NCBI GenBank assembly: GCA_023974075.1
Contig: CM043788.1
Location: 29,067,054 to 29,131,053, forward strand
DNA from: Chaenocephalus aceratus
Taxonomy: Eukaryota > Chordata > Actinopteri > Perciformes > Channichthyidae
Length of the DNA: 64,000 bases
Direction: 5' to 3'
The notes under the pieces were generated by a model, which was not told the origin of the DNA, ran no database searches, and saw only the letters and a list, made by a program, of their open reading frames with translations. Made by a program: the position numbers and the translations under genes. Positions 12,405 through 35,656 of the stretch are shown in pieces. Every line of letters begins with the position of its first letter. Positions within the stretch are counted from its first letter, which is position 1.

Positions 12405-13520
12405 AAACAGTTCCGATGGTGAAGTATGTAATTTACTTGCCCTAAATTAGTTTTCTTTTCAATGTGCGTTTAAATAAGTAACACTTAAGCAACAATGAGA
12501 ACATGTTTTAAGAACTCATTCATTTGTAAATTAATATCAGATTTTCTGAACTTTCTTTAAAAATACGTTTTGGAAAACTTAATAAAAATGCTTTTGTCAA
12601 CGCAACGGTCATGCCACACCCTCAAACGAGAATACCGCGGTGTGAGACTTCCTGGTCCTCTTTGCAGCGGTTCTTCAGTTGGACACGTGTTTGCGTTGGA
12701 TCCTCTTCAAATCATCGTAAAACAAGTAAGCATACCTCCTGAGTTATTAATTACTGCTTTTTAACTAGCAAGTGTTATTTACTTTTCTTGTATTCACTGT
12801 TTTGAACGAAACATCGATATTTTAATGCATGCCAGCGCCAATACTGCTGTTAAAGTTAGACCCTGTCGTGCTCATGTAGTCTATTTCTTCACGCAAAGTT
12901 GTTGGGCAAAGTTTGCATCAAGTGCTTACCAACGCAATTCTGTTAAAAGTGGTTAAGTTATGAGTACGTATTAAGAATCAACTCCGCAAACTGTTCCCCT
13001 ATGCCGCTCTAAACGTTGGCCGGGCACCGTGATGCGACCGCGGGGCTCAGAGGCTCTCCTGTCGTGCATGTTGTGCGGTAAAATACCTCCATTAAAACTA
13101 TTCCCTACTACTTTATAATCCAGCGGTTATGTAAGAGTAAGTTACTAATGCGCCTATTTGATATTAATTCCTCTGTATGTATTTCTCCGTTTGTTTTACT
13201 GTGAGCAATAAATTATCTTTCTACAATCTTAGTGTACCCAATTTAAACTCATAGTCTGCAGCATCGAGTTGTTATTATACAAAATTAAGTGCAAACTATA
13301 TTTTTCATGCTATGCAACGCTATAGATGCACATCCATGTTGGAATCTGCAGGAGAGTTAAAGGGAAATGGAAACACTTTTCAAACTGCTTTCCATGCGAC
13401 AATATTCCCATTAGGAAATGTATTTATCTAGTCTATTTCCAATGTAAACGATCAAGATACGTGAATTTATTTTTTGAAATACGCGCCTAATGACCTTGGA
13501 CGCTTCCATCGATCCAGGAC
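12405..13520. other. AT-rich intergenic DNA, nothing recognised
   Basis: No protein or RNA gene recognised. It probably includes the outer part of the THAP-containing element at 13.5 kb, because caacgcaattctgttaaaag (about 12932) resembles cgcaattcagtaaaagtg near 14675. Confidence 0.35.
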
Positions 13521-13586
13521 TTTCCCAGTGACGTCACTGTGTGGGTACGGCTTCCTGGGCCAAAGCTCAATACAGCTGCAAACAAC

Positions 13587-14042
13587 ATGGCGTGCAATGC
13601 ACCAGTGGTTTCCAACAAAAGAAAACGGTCGTCGTCAGGAGCGTATTGTATTGCCCCAGGCTGCACAAATGTTTTTTATACATAGAAGGAAGAAGTACAT
13701 TTCCATAGGCTGCCACTAAAGGATGAGAAGCTGCTCAAAGCATGGGTTATTTCCATGAAACGGTCCGATCCGCCGCTGAATCAGTACGCACGTGTGTGCA
13801 GCGAACACTTTACAAATGACGATTATGTCCATAAAATGAGGTTTGATGAGTCTGGATGCCTGGTTCAATACAAAACATCGGATTTGAAGCCAGGATCTGT
13901 TCCCACAATATTCGATTTCTCATCGTATGCAGTCGGGAACACCGACCGTCCCAGAACGTCGGCCGCGCAAGACAATGACACCAGTGTCAACAAACGTGAA
14001 GTTCGAGCCACCAAACCGAGCTGCTTCAGCTACCGAGAGAGA
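13587..14042 (+). pseudogene. THAP zinc-finger domain of a transposon (one in-frame stop)
   Basis: The frame starts at ATG 13587 (MACNAPVVSNKRKRSSSG) and shows a THAP C2-CH domain: CIAPGCTN, then FHRLPLKD, LLKAWV, ARVCSEHF and LKPGSVPTIF. A TAG at 13683-13685 interrupts it between the first Cys pair and FHRLP. A splice-donor-like gag|gtaaat follows at 14041-14042. THAP fingers are found in P-element/THAP9, PIF and other DNA transposases as DNA-binding modules. The catalytic part is not visible here. Confidence 0.7.
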
Positions 14043-14113
14043 GGTAAATATTGCAGCACTACCAGATTACTAGCTCACACATGTATTTACTGACACAGTG
14101 TGACCTTATTCAT

Positions 14114-14116
14114 TTA

Positions 14117-14154
<38 letters not shown>

Positions 14155-14551
14155 GTAATAATGTACTGGAACTGGTGGTATCCCACTCGACGAGTTCAGA
14201 ACCGTCGGTACTTTCGGCGGATTCCGGATCGTATGCCACTCTAGTATTAGACCGAATCGGTTCATAAGCATAGGCCATGGGATGCCTGGTAACTGTAGAT
14301 GCTTCCACATCAATGTCATCTCCCGACGAATAGTCAAATTCATCGTTCAAAACGTCGATCTCATTGCAAAATTCCTCCATCGCTGCCCTATCTGCCACGT
14401 TGTGTTTACTTCCGGTATGGATACCCGGAGCGAGGACCCACACAGTGACGTCACCATTTGGGACTCCCCTAATGGCAGCGGCCTGGTCCCGGAATTCCCC
14501 ACCCGGCCGGCGGATAATTAATTTTCTTTTGGCGAGTAATATCATATACAA
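14114..14551 (-). CDS. Hypothetical acidic ORF opposite the THAP remnant
   Basis: 145 codons on the minus strand. The core MEEFCNEIDVLNDEFDYSS to MAYAYEPIRSN is acidic, and the C-terminus runs into the (TA)n tract, so only residues before about position 130 are likely genuine. Acidic starts followed by a Y.YEP/Y.FEP motif are common in fish transposon-derived proteins with a C-terminal P2X7-like zinc module. That link is recall only. It shares tgacgtcactgtgtgggt with the region just upstream of the THAP ATG, but inverted, suggesting one element with two divergent genes. Confidence 0.35.
14119..14152. repeat. (TA)n microsatellite
   Basis: About 17 AT units with no interruption. Confidence 0.95.
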
Positions 14552-14789
14552 TAAATATTACGATCAATATCCATTGTAAAATGAATAAACTACCGGAATA
14601 TGTTTCCTTTTCACTTTAACGTTAGCTCTCAGTAGCCAGTGACGGAGGTGACTTCAGTTAAGATGCATTCAGGCGCAATTCAGTAAAAGTGTGTATTAGG
14701 CAAAGATGCATTTCTAACGTCAGCAAGATGTGTTCAATGTATTACAGTAAAATGCAGTCTTTAGCGAGAAATATCAATAAATACAGTTT

Positions 14790-15545
14790 TATTAACCCTC
14801 CGGTATCATTCGATTGGACTACGCAAATTAGTAATTAGAGACAAAAATGTCCACTGCAAAAGACTTGATAATGATAAAAACATTATATTAAAAGGTTTTT
14901 TTCACAACTTCACACAAGTCACACATTAGTCATCCGGGACAAAAATGTCCACTTCCAGAAACTGCTCTAAAATGAAAACAGATTAATATTTTTTAAAACT
15001 GTTTGGGGTTAAATCTTTCAATCAACTTCAGTCATGATCAAAAATACCAAATGTTAAATTATGTTCAGGATTTTAACCCTTGAACTGCCAGTTTGAAAAC
15101 ATGAATTTGCGTTTTCTATGAAAAACATGCACAAAAAGGCAGTTATTTTATATTATAATGAATGTTGGGTGGGTCGGCTTTTTTTTTTTTTTATAACAGT
15201 CTTTGATATGTCAAAGATTAGCAACAAAAAAAAATTTTTTTGCATTATTACTTTTTGCACAAAATCAGATTGAACAAAAAAGTCACACATTAGTCATTCT
15301 GGACAAAAATGTCCACTTCCAAAAACTGCTCTAAAATGACAACAATAATAAATGTTGGGGGGGTTGGCTTTTTTTTATCACAGTCTTGGATATGTCAAAG
15401 ATTAGCAACAACATTTATTTTGGTGGATTATTAGTTTTTGCACAGAATCAGATTAAACAAAAAAGTCACATTAGCCACTCGTGGACAAAAATGTCCCATC
15501 CACTCCCATTATAACCACATATTTTGATCTCTCCGCCATACCGGT
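14790..15545. repeat. Imperfect tandem repeats with GGACAAAAATGTCC cores
   Basis: The 14-bp near-palindrome (or one-base variant) recurs near 14840, 14937, 15300 and 15482, with shared flanks (agtcacacattagtcat, ctgctctaaaatga, atatgtcaaagattagcaac). The larger unit is roughly 180-360 bp. Likely a decayed DNA element starting ttaaccctccggta near 14793. No coding. Confidence 0.6.
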
Positions 15546-16739
15546 ATAAAATCATGCATTTTGTAATGTCCGGGTTTTATATTGGAGTAGAATAGTTAAA
15601 TGTGTCCTTTTGACTGTATATGACCAGATGTGACATTTTACCATTGAATTACATGCTTGTAATTTCTTGGTTTCTTTGCCTGTTGTATAATGGGGCCCTG
15701 ACAGCCATTGGAATACATGTATGCAACTAATATGATGTAGGTGTGTTGGTATGGATGTGGAAGAGTGGTATCAGCTGAGAAATGTGTGTGTTTGTGTGTG
15801 TGTCTAGATGTACAGTGTGTGTGTACAGAGACAACAATATACAGTAGATTTGGTTTACAGCAAGTCGCAATTTTCACCTCATATCTTTCTTTCTCTCTCT
15901 CTTTTTCTCTCACTCCCTCATTCCCAAACTCATACACACTCGTACATATTAAACCTCCTTATACCTTGTATGTGTGTGAGTGATTGCGTGTGAGAATGAG
16001 ACAGGAGTAAGTGTGCTCTCATGGCGTTTTGTTTTTCATTTGTGCTGTTTCATGTGTCTTTGAGGTAAACAGATGTATGATCTTGACCCAGCTTGACCTC
16101 GATGTTTTTAATTGTTTGGAACTTCAAAGTCCTTTGATAATGTCAAACAGACGTACACAGCGATACATACACTCCTTGAAGTAGATAAAAACACCTGGCT
16201 GCAAAGCCAAAGCTTCAAATATGTGTAGTTTGGCTGGCTGGTCATTTCATTCCTGTGATACGCAACAAGCAGTAAGATGAAGAGGAGCTTCTCTGTGGGA
16301 CAAGAGGTCTCATGTAGCCCGTAACTTCAGCTGCAGGACTCATCCTCTGAAACAGAAACACCCTGAGAAGGAGAATCTGTTGTGGATCTGCCTGAACTGT
16401 GCTTGAAAGGAGTCAGCACAAAGATAACACTTTTTTGCCAAACATGAGAAGGAGAATACATAGGAAGCTGGAGCACAATCGGCCATTGTTGTTGTTGTCG
16501 GTGTGAGCTGTGGTTTGGCTTTATGAAGCAGGCACGTAAACGGTTACGTCATGACGCAAACGATGACGCAATGACGCAGCACCAGTCGGACTCTGAGCGG
16601 TGTGAAAAGAGCCGGAGCTAAACCGAAGAACCGGTTCTGAACCTGAAAAGCTCTAGCACGGAGCTTGAACCGGAGTTGCGTTGGTGTGAATGAGGTATAT
16701 GGGCACAACACCGGCCCTGGAACCGCGTTGGTGTGAAAG
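15546..16739. other. Intergenic DNA, no gene seen
   Basis: Short TG- and CT-rich stretches around 15780-15910. A segment at about 16570-16740 with aagagccggagctaaacc and ttggtgtgaa repeats resembles a decayed hAT MITE. No exon or RNA gene recognised. Confidence 0.35.
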
Positions 16740-17775
16740 GGGCATTATAGAGTGGCGAAGTCACGCTCCATCTACTTCCGGTCCATGGGACCTTATTTCG
16801 GAAAAATTATGCATTGAGGTCAATGGAGAGAGAAAATGTATCTTTCGATCCCGTTTAAATTGTGCCACGAATTACGCATATGATGTTTGTCAATCTTAAA
16901 AAAATCATTTCCATGTCAAAAAAGTCACAGTTTGTCGTAAAACTGTTGAAATATAAGACTATGAAAAATACCCAACTTGAAAGACAACAAATCCCAGAGT
17001 CGCGTAAGTGATGTTATAACTGATGTCACAATTGTTTTCCTCCGCTAAATATAAGAGATAGCTAAGATAAGATAACTTTTAACAAGATTCATGTGTGCTT
17101 AGTACCGGGTTGTTATCATACCAGCAATGGGTCTTGCTCGTTCTTTCGCTTCCCGTCTGATGAAAGGACCAGGAGTGGCTGGCTGGATCAAGTTAGCTAC
17201 CTAGCTAGTAGCAAGCACAGTTAGTTAGCATTACAGTCTTAGCCTTGTCATTTGTATTAGCCTTAACATGAAGTAACATCAAGTAACCCAAAATGTTAAA
17301 CAGTAAGAGTAGTAGTCATATTTCGTGAACCCTTTGAAGAGTACTGTCACACCGGTGTGATCATTCTATAATACACCATTTATTTCCGGGGGCGAAATGC
17401 TAACGCTACTTTAGCACCGGCGATCTGTTCTACTTCATGCTATCTGCACAAATGGTTGACATTAAACATTAAAAAGATCAGGCAGTTCAGAGAGAATCAA
17501 ATGAAGGCAGGCAGCTTTGCATGACATTCTTCTGGACGTGTTGATAGTGAGGGTAGTCAATCACTTTTTTGACAAGACAGTAGTGACGGCCATCTTGGTG
17601 ACGTGTGTTGTTGTGAGAGTCTGCGAGACCAGAGATGTAGTTCATTTAGCGTTTCACACGAAAAAATGTGTTACTTCACAGTTTTACGACACTTTTTTTT
17701 TTTGACTTGCAAACTTATCTTTTACATTGATAAACATCATGTGTAATTCGTGGCACAATTCAAACGGGATGTTTT
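16740..17775. mobile_element. MITE with long imperfect inverted ends
   Basis: Inverted subterminal segments match: cgtttaaattgtgccacgaa (about 16852) and the complement ttcgtggcacaattcaaacg (about 17748), extended by the gatgtttgtcaat/attgataaacatc tracts. No transposase frame. Ends are approximate. Confidence 0.55.
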
Positions 17776-17879
17776 CAACATGAATTGACTGAATTTATTT
17801 TAAAAGTGGGCTTATTAACAACATGAATACTACTGTGTAATATATGTTTACATATATATTTAAGAAGTACAATATAAGA

Positions 17880-17980
17880 AAAGCACCTGTTTCATTTGTG
17901 GGCCATATTTCATTATACTTTTTTAATTTGCTGAGGGCCGATTCAAAATGGCCCCCGAGCCGTAGTTTGGACACCCCTGG
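17880..17980. mobile_element. 3' end of a hAT (Charlie-like) element
   Basis: Ends ...cgtagtttggacacccctg, the usual right terminus of fish Charlie-like hAT copies. It abuts the next hAT copy at 17989. Confidence 0.5.
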
Positions 17981-17988
17981 TTTAAATG

Positions 17989-18570
17989 CAGTGTTGGGAC
18001 TAACGCGTTTTTGTAACGCCGTTATTTTAACGCATTACTTTTTAAATTCAGTAACTCAGTTACCGTTACTACATGGTGCGTTACTCCGTTACTGCGTTAG
18101 TTTTTTTATATAGTCAACAGCCAGGCGAACAGAGATGAGAACTGTACTTAAGTACAGTACTTGAGTAAATGTACTTGGATACTTCCTGTGTCACATGCGG
18201 AGACGGGCTGTGGGCGTGTTTGTGTTGTTTACTAACAAGACTATCATGGCGGCGGCGGAGCTCAAGTCTAGTTTCCCCACCTGGAGATATTCTCACTATT
18301 TCACTTTTGTCGAGCACAAAGAAAAGAAAGTTTCTGTAAGTTGTGTCCTGGCGGGTCAAAGAGCCTATCTACTGCCCAAACCAGTAATTCAAATCTCTTA
18401 AAACATCTGCAAAAACAACATGCTGGGACGAAGCTAGTAACTAGACCGGCACAGACCCAGACTCATCCAACGCCACTCCACCTCCACCTAAGCAACAGCG
18501 GCTGGATTTTAACCAAGGGACTGCTAGCCAGGGAAAAGTCGATAAAGCCATTGCACGGTATGTTGTAGAA
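17989..18570 (+). mobile_element. hAT fragment with BED-type zinc finger
   Basis: Starts CAGTGTTGGGACTAACGCG, a typical fish hAT terminus. The coding part (18246-18560) has ELKSSFPTWRYSHYFTFVE, KEKKVSVSCVL and, after a frameshift near 18355, SNLLKHLQKQHAGTKL. Together these form a BED finger as in ZBED-like transposases. The rest of the transposase and the right terminus are missing. Confidence 0.6.
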
Positions 18571-18902
18571 CACTGAACACTGTAGCAATAGCTACAGTGG
18601 AGTCACCCGCTTTCAGGTAGCTAGTTAGCATGATACCATGTCCGGGCGGCACACGGCATATGGGACGGAAAACTTTTTCCAACTACCTGGAGAAAGAATA
18701 TACAAAAATGGAAAGCCAGCTAATATCGATGCAATCCAGATTGCATATAATGCATGTCAAGTTGATCAACAGATTGTATTATTCTCCAATGCAATAACAG
18801 TACTGAAATGAAGGCTATATGGGCATTAATTAAGTTATGTTTAACCAAGATGCAACCATCACAGTTATTTCAAGGTCAGGACATTCTACAAAGGCTGCCA
18901 TC

Positions 18903-30966
<12,064 letters not shown>

Positions 30967-30980
<14 letters not shown>

Positions 30981-31037
30981 GGTGCTGGTGATATGTGAAT
31001 AAAAAAAATTGGAAAAGTTTCTGTCCTCACACAGTTA
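30967..31037. repeat. Direct duplication unit 1 over the start codon of copy A
   Basis: 71 bp including the ATG of alkaline phosphatase copy A and its 5' flank. It is repeated at 31201-31272 with few differences (gctggtgatatgtgaataaa in both). Confidence 0.85.
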
Positions 31038-31107
31038 TAGCTGCAGTCAAGGAGGGAGCAAAGGGCACATGGAAGAGCCCATTAACGTGAGCAACAAGTT
31101 ATATATG

Positions 31108-31108
<1 letters not shown>

Positions 31109-31142
<34 letters not shown>
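31109..31142. repeat. (AC)n microsatellite
   Basis: About 17 AC units lying between the two duplicated start-codon segments. Confidence 0.95.
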
Positions 31143-31145
<3 letters not shown>

Positions 31146-31200
31146 ACATAACTTTATAGGTATCCAATATGTGTGTGGATGAGGTAGCAGGTGTACAAGC

Positions 31201-31272
31201 AGTTTGCTGGCCATGGTGCTGGTGATATGTGAATAAAAGAAATTGGGAAAGTTTCTGTCCTCACACCGGTTA
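31201..31272. repeat. Direct duplication unit 2 (upstream copy of the start region)
   Basis: Second copy of the 71-bp segment. It has an ATG at 31213 (minus) opening MASKLLVHLLPHPHTYW, which runs into the AC repeat and stops. It could act as an upstream ORF if transcribed. Confidence 0.8.
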
Positions 31273-31706
31273 TACACTGAACAAAAATATAAATGCAACA
31301 CTTTTGTTTTTGCTCCCATTTTTCATGAGATGAACTCAAAGATCTAAAACATTTTCTATATACACAAAATAACCATTTCTCTCAAATATTGTTCACAAAT
31401 CTGAAAAAATCTGTGATAGTGAGCACTTCTCCTTTGCCGAGATAATCCATCCCACCTCACAGGTGTGGCATATCAAGATGCTGATTAGACAGCATGATTA
31501 TTGCACAGGTGTGCCTTAGGCTGGCCACAATAAAAGGCCACTCTGAAATGTTCAGTTTTATCACACAGCACAATGCCACAGATGTCGCAAGTTTTGAGGG
31601 AGCGTGCAATTGGCATTCTGACAGCAGGAATGTCCACCAGAGCTGTTGCCCATGAATTGAATGTTAATTTCTCTACCATAAGCCGTCTCCAAAGGCTTGT
31701 GGTAGA
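31273..31706 (+). mobile_element. Tc1/mariner-like element, 5' part with transposase N-terminus
   Basis: Starts TACACTGAACAAAAATATAA, a very common fish terminus. From 31574 the plus strand encodes MPQMSQVLRERAIGILTAGM then STRAVAHELNVNFSTISRLQ, a helix-turn-helix DNA-binding domain of Tc1-like transposases. The DDE catalytic part and the right terminus are absent. Confidence 0.72.
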
Positions 31707-31922
31707 GAAAGGAAAAAAAAATTGAAAAAATGTACCTTAGTGATGAAACTTCACTTGCAGAAAAATATATATTTTTTAAATATATTTTCCATTACAACCA
31801 CAACTTGGTTATTACAACCTCTCAAATCAGTCATTACAACTTCACGAATCTGCTCTGTGGAAGCCCACCTTAACCTGCCATCAGGTCCTGGGGCTGATGT
31901 ATAGCCTCGGCAGGCTCTGTGA

Positions 31923-31923
<1 letters not shown>

Positions 31924-31985
<62 letters not shown>

Positions 31986-31986
31986 C
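31924..31986. repeat. (AC)n microsatellite
   Basis: About 30 AC units with one GC interruption near the right end. Confidence 0.95.
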
Positions 31987-32154
31987 CACTAATTGAGCAC
32001 CATGAACAGCAACATATGGTCTCAATGCCAGGTATCAGTAGATGAGAATGATCATTATCTCCGGTGGATTAACACAAACCTAGTTATGTAAAACGATGCA
32101 CATTTAAACCTGCAGGCTACTGGGAATCAATGAATAGTGCAGCATTGCCTTACC

Positions 32155-32310
32155 TCTTTAGCTTCCGTCTGGTTTTCTTTGAAGAAAAAGCCTTTATGAT
32201 GTTCTTAAAATCTATCTCACGAAGAATGTCATGCTCAATTGACATCAGTGTTAGGTTTTCTTTTCCGAGCGCCACTCTCAAACTTTTTCTTCTCCAAAAT
32301 GTTCTCCTAA
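32155..32310 (-). pseudogene. hAT transposase C-terminal tail fragment
   Basis: The minus strand reads LMSIEHDILREIDFKNIIKA then FSSKKTRRKLKR before a donor-like gtaagg. SIEH...(D/N)F..II.AF..KK.R is the C-terminal dimerisation tail of ZMYM1/TTF-type hAT transposases. Very short, so modest confidence. Confidence 0.4.
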
Positions 32311-32532
32311 ACAACCTTCATCTGTCACTCAATCACTCGCAATTTGAATAAGTCACATGTGAAACATATTCTCATTCTGATTGGCTGTTAAGTGGTGCCC
32401 ACTGACTGTTACGGAGTTATAATTTTTGAGAAAAATCTCTGGAATCCATCGATCTGATTGATTAGCGGAGCAAATGATCAAAATAGTATGGAGGGAAGAT
32501 TCGTTTGGATTACTGGTCTGGGGGAAGCTCGC

Positions 32533-32639
<107 letters not shown>

Positions 32640-33155
32640 CGTGTGTGTGTTTGTGTATTTTTGCGTTTGTGTGTATTATCTTTGTTTCCCGGGGAAAACA
32701 CCGGCTGTTGTTATGCCTGCTGTCACGTCAAGTTACTCCGTTCTCCGCTTCCTGTTCACGCCGCAGCGGAGCCGGCTCTTTCCCCCAAAAACCGGTTCTT
32801 ACCAAGCTCGAAAAAGTGTCGGTCTAGGCAAGATGTGAACTGCATACGTCACGCTTACATCGGAGGGGAGCAAGATTAACCTGAACTAACAGTTTATGGA
32901 GAGTAGCCTACGGCAAATGAAAGTTGAAACAAGCAGTAGCGCTGAGCAAAATGACTAGAACGCAACCACACACTTACAAAAAAGCACACTTTATAAAGTC
33001 AGGCAACACTAACCAGTAACCAGGCTTCGTGTGATTCTGTTTATTTGACCATCCGTTCGCTGTTATTGATCATTGTGGAGGGGGCAGACGTTTTGTTTTG
33101 TATCATAGCAGCTATCAGATGGAATCAATACATGGGCTGCACAGGTTGTCATGTC

Positions 33156-33710
33156 CAGGGCCGGACTGGGACAATAAGTCAGGCCGGGAATTATACACCC
33201 AGCCAGGCTACTACCAGTTTTCTTTTGTGCCATTTTCCTGGATTTATTTGTCAATATTTACAGCATTGCTGCCCATAGTGATAGCCCTAAACTTTAAATC
33301 TACTACCCCAGAATAAACATATGGACATGGGTTACTATTTAAAAAAAATGTGCCAAGCTATTTAGGAACCTATCCATGTGAACATATTTTAAGTGGAGGT
33401 GGACCTCAAATCTTCTAGGGGGGTCCGGGCGCATGCTCCCCCGGTAAGATTATTTTTTTAAATGTTGGACTTAAATGCATCAATCTGGTGCATTTTGAGG
33501 GGGAAATAAAGAGACTACACCCATATGAAACAGAACTGTATACATTTAAATAATCATAAGAACATGGCCATAACCAATAACATACCATATCCAATATGAA
33601 AAAACATTGAAACTTGTTTATTTATTTGTTTTTGGTTCATTTATTGTTGTGAGTGTGTCTGGGCTCCTGAATCAGCCTCTCCTGTCTCCCCCCTGCTCCT
33701 CTTTGAGGCA
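33156..33710. mobile_element. Left part of a hAT-like element split by the LTR element
   Basis: Starts CAGGGCCGGACTGG; the complementary end CCAGTCCGGGCCTG lies at 47443-47456. Internal sequence around 33410-33560 (ggggtccgggcgcatgctcc, gcatcaatctggtgcatttt) matches 57780-58230. No matching target duplication was found beside the two ends, so pairing is by terminal and internal similarity. Confidence 0.55.
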
Positions 33711-33966
33711 GCAGCTGTCAAGATCTGTCTGTGTTGTGTTTTGTCTTGTCTTTTTCTGTCTTTGGTTTCCTGTTTTGTTTTGAAAAGTGTTCACCTCCTG
33801 TTTTGCCTGTTGCCTTCTGTCTGTTTTCCCTCCCTGATTACCCGATTGTGTGCACCTGGTGTCCCTGTGTTTTCTCCTCCCTCCTCCCTCCTCACCTGTG
33901 TCTTGTTTGTATAATTAGTCTTGTGTGTATTTAAGTTCTGGTTGTTCTGTCTGTCTTTGTCGGTTC

Positions 33967-35630
33967 TGTTATGTATGTGTCACATCAGGTGTGACTGTGC
34001 CTTTAAGATGGCACCGGGAGTTTTGGGATGTGTGAACCGGATACAGTTGTGTTGTTGTTGGTGTTGTCATGGAAGTGTATGCAACAACGTGTTCAATAAA
34101 CGGTCAACCTAAATGTCGTAGTCCATAGTCTTATATATACAACATTGGCGACGAGGATTATGGATTCTCTACTATCACCTCTCTCCCCGTTCCTCGCACT
34201 GCCGGGCGAACCGCCGATTCCGTGGGTTCGCTGGCTTGAGTCCTTCGAAACGTTCATAGTAGCCGCGGGGCTAGCTGAAGCTAACGACGACAGGAAGAAA
34301 GCCCTGCTGATACACTCACTGGGCAGCGAGGGACAGCGGATTTTTCGGACTCTCGGACTCGCTCCAAAATATGCGGACTGTGTTACACTGCTCACTGGAC
34401 ACTTTGCTGCCTGCCCCACAAAATGTTATGCTCCGGCGGATTGTTTTTCGGCAACGCCGGCAACAGGCAGGTGAGTCCGTCCACCATTACGTGGCTGATC
34501 TGAGGGGACTAGCCAGCCTCAGTAAATTCGGGGCGCTGGAGGATGAACTAATACGGGATCAGCTGGCTGAGCACACTAACAGCTCGACTCTCAGAGAAAA
34601 GCTGCTAATGATGACAGACAAGCTCACTTTAACAAGAGCAGTGGAGGTAGCTTTCCAGCTTGAGTCAGCAGCAGCCTTAGCATCCCAGCTAGCTCCCTCC
34701 TCCGGTTCTTTTCCCCACAGACCCATGCTACTAACTCAAACGGTGGCGCTACCCATGGAGCCTCACGGGGAGGTTTTCCCTGAGGACAACTTTGATGTTA
34801 ACTTTGCAGCACGCCAGGGTACGGCAGCACGCCGGCCCTGTGATAATTGTGGCTCATCATCGCACCAGAGTCGAGCTCCGAACTGCCCTGCCAAGGGACA
34901 GAGGTGTCAACGCTGTGGCAGACAGAACCATTTTGCACGGGTCTGTCGCTCTGTTCCTGCAGCCGACGGCCCACCTCCATGTACGCCTGGGCCACACGCA
35001 CCGACGACCATCCACTCCGTGGGCGCCATCTCCCGACGGCTAAAGTGCTGCACGGTGGAGCTGGATGGGGTCTGCCTCCCGCTGCTGCTGGATACGGGGG
35101 CCTCCAAGTCCCTCCTGAATGTTTCCACGGTCCGGCGTCTCTTTCCGCTCCGAACAATCACTGCCGACGCCGAGGATTTGTACGGGTATGGACACTCTAA
35201 AATTAGAATGGCTGGCACAAGCCGGTTGAGCCGGTTGAGCCAGTGGTTCGTTTTGAAGCTCATCCGGCCCATGTCCGGGTCAGACCAAGATACTTGGAAG
35301 ACTATATTGTGAGCTTGTGACTCTAATGTTCAGAGCATAGTCTGTTGCGTGGCAGAATAATCCACATCGCTATGCTGGTGACTGGCAGTCTACCCAGTTC
35401 ATCTAGAGTAGATAGCTAAAAGTTAATTGGGTTCCTTGTGGGGAGGGGTAAATGTTATGTATGTGTCACATCAGGTGTGACTGTGCCTTTAAGATGGCAC
35501 CGGGAGTTTTGGGATGTGTGAACCGGATACAGTTGTGTTGTTGTTGGTGTTGTCATGGAAGCGTATGCAACAACGTGTTCAATAAACGGTCAACCTAAAT
35601 GTCGTAGTCCATAGTCTTATATATACAACA
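33967..35630 (+). mobile_element. Short-LTR gypsy-type element with pol deleted
   Basis: 178-bp LTRs (33967-34144 and 35453-35630) differ at one base. Flanking duplication GGTTC at 33962-33966 and 35631-35635. After the 5' LTR comes TTGGCGACGAGGAT, the fish gypsy-like primer-site region, and before the 3' LTR the purine tract tgtggggaggggtaaa. The interior encodes gag and the start of protease, then jumps to the end of integrase. It lies inside the left LTR of the outer element. Confidence 0.9.
34160..35312 (+). pseudogene. gypsy gag-protease, frameshifted, fused to pol end
   Basis: Gag begins MDSLLSPLSPFLALPGEPPI followed by WVRWLESFETFIVAAG, shifts frame near 34450, and continues HHYVADLRGLASLSKFG. 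Two zinc knuckles follow (CDNCGSSSHQSRAPNC, CQRCGRQNHFARVC) and then the protease motif LPLLLDTGASKSLLN with the catalytic DTG. Near 35225 the frame jumps across a tandem ccggttgag repeat into LSRLSQWFVLKLIRPM, a shifted reading of the integrase C-terminus. RT, RNase H and the integrase core are missing. Needs helper proteins to move. Confidence 0.8.
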
Positions 35631-35656
35631 GGTTCGTCTTGTGTTATGACCTGGTA

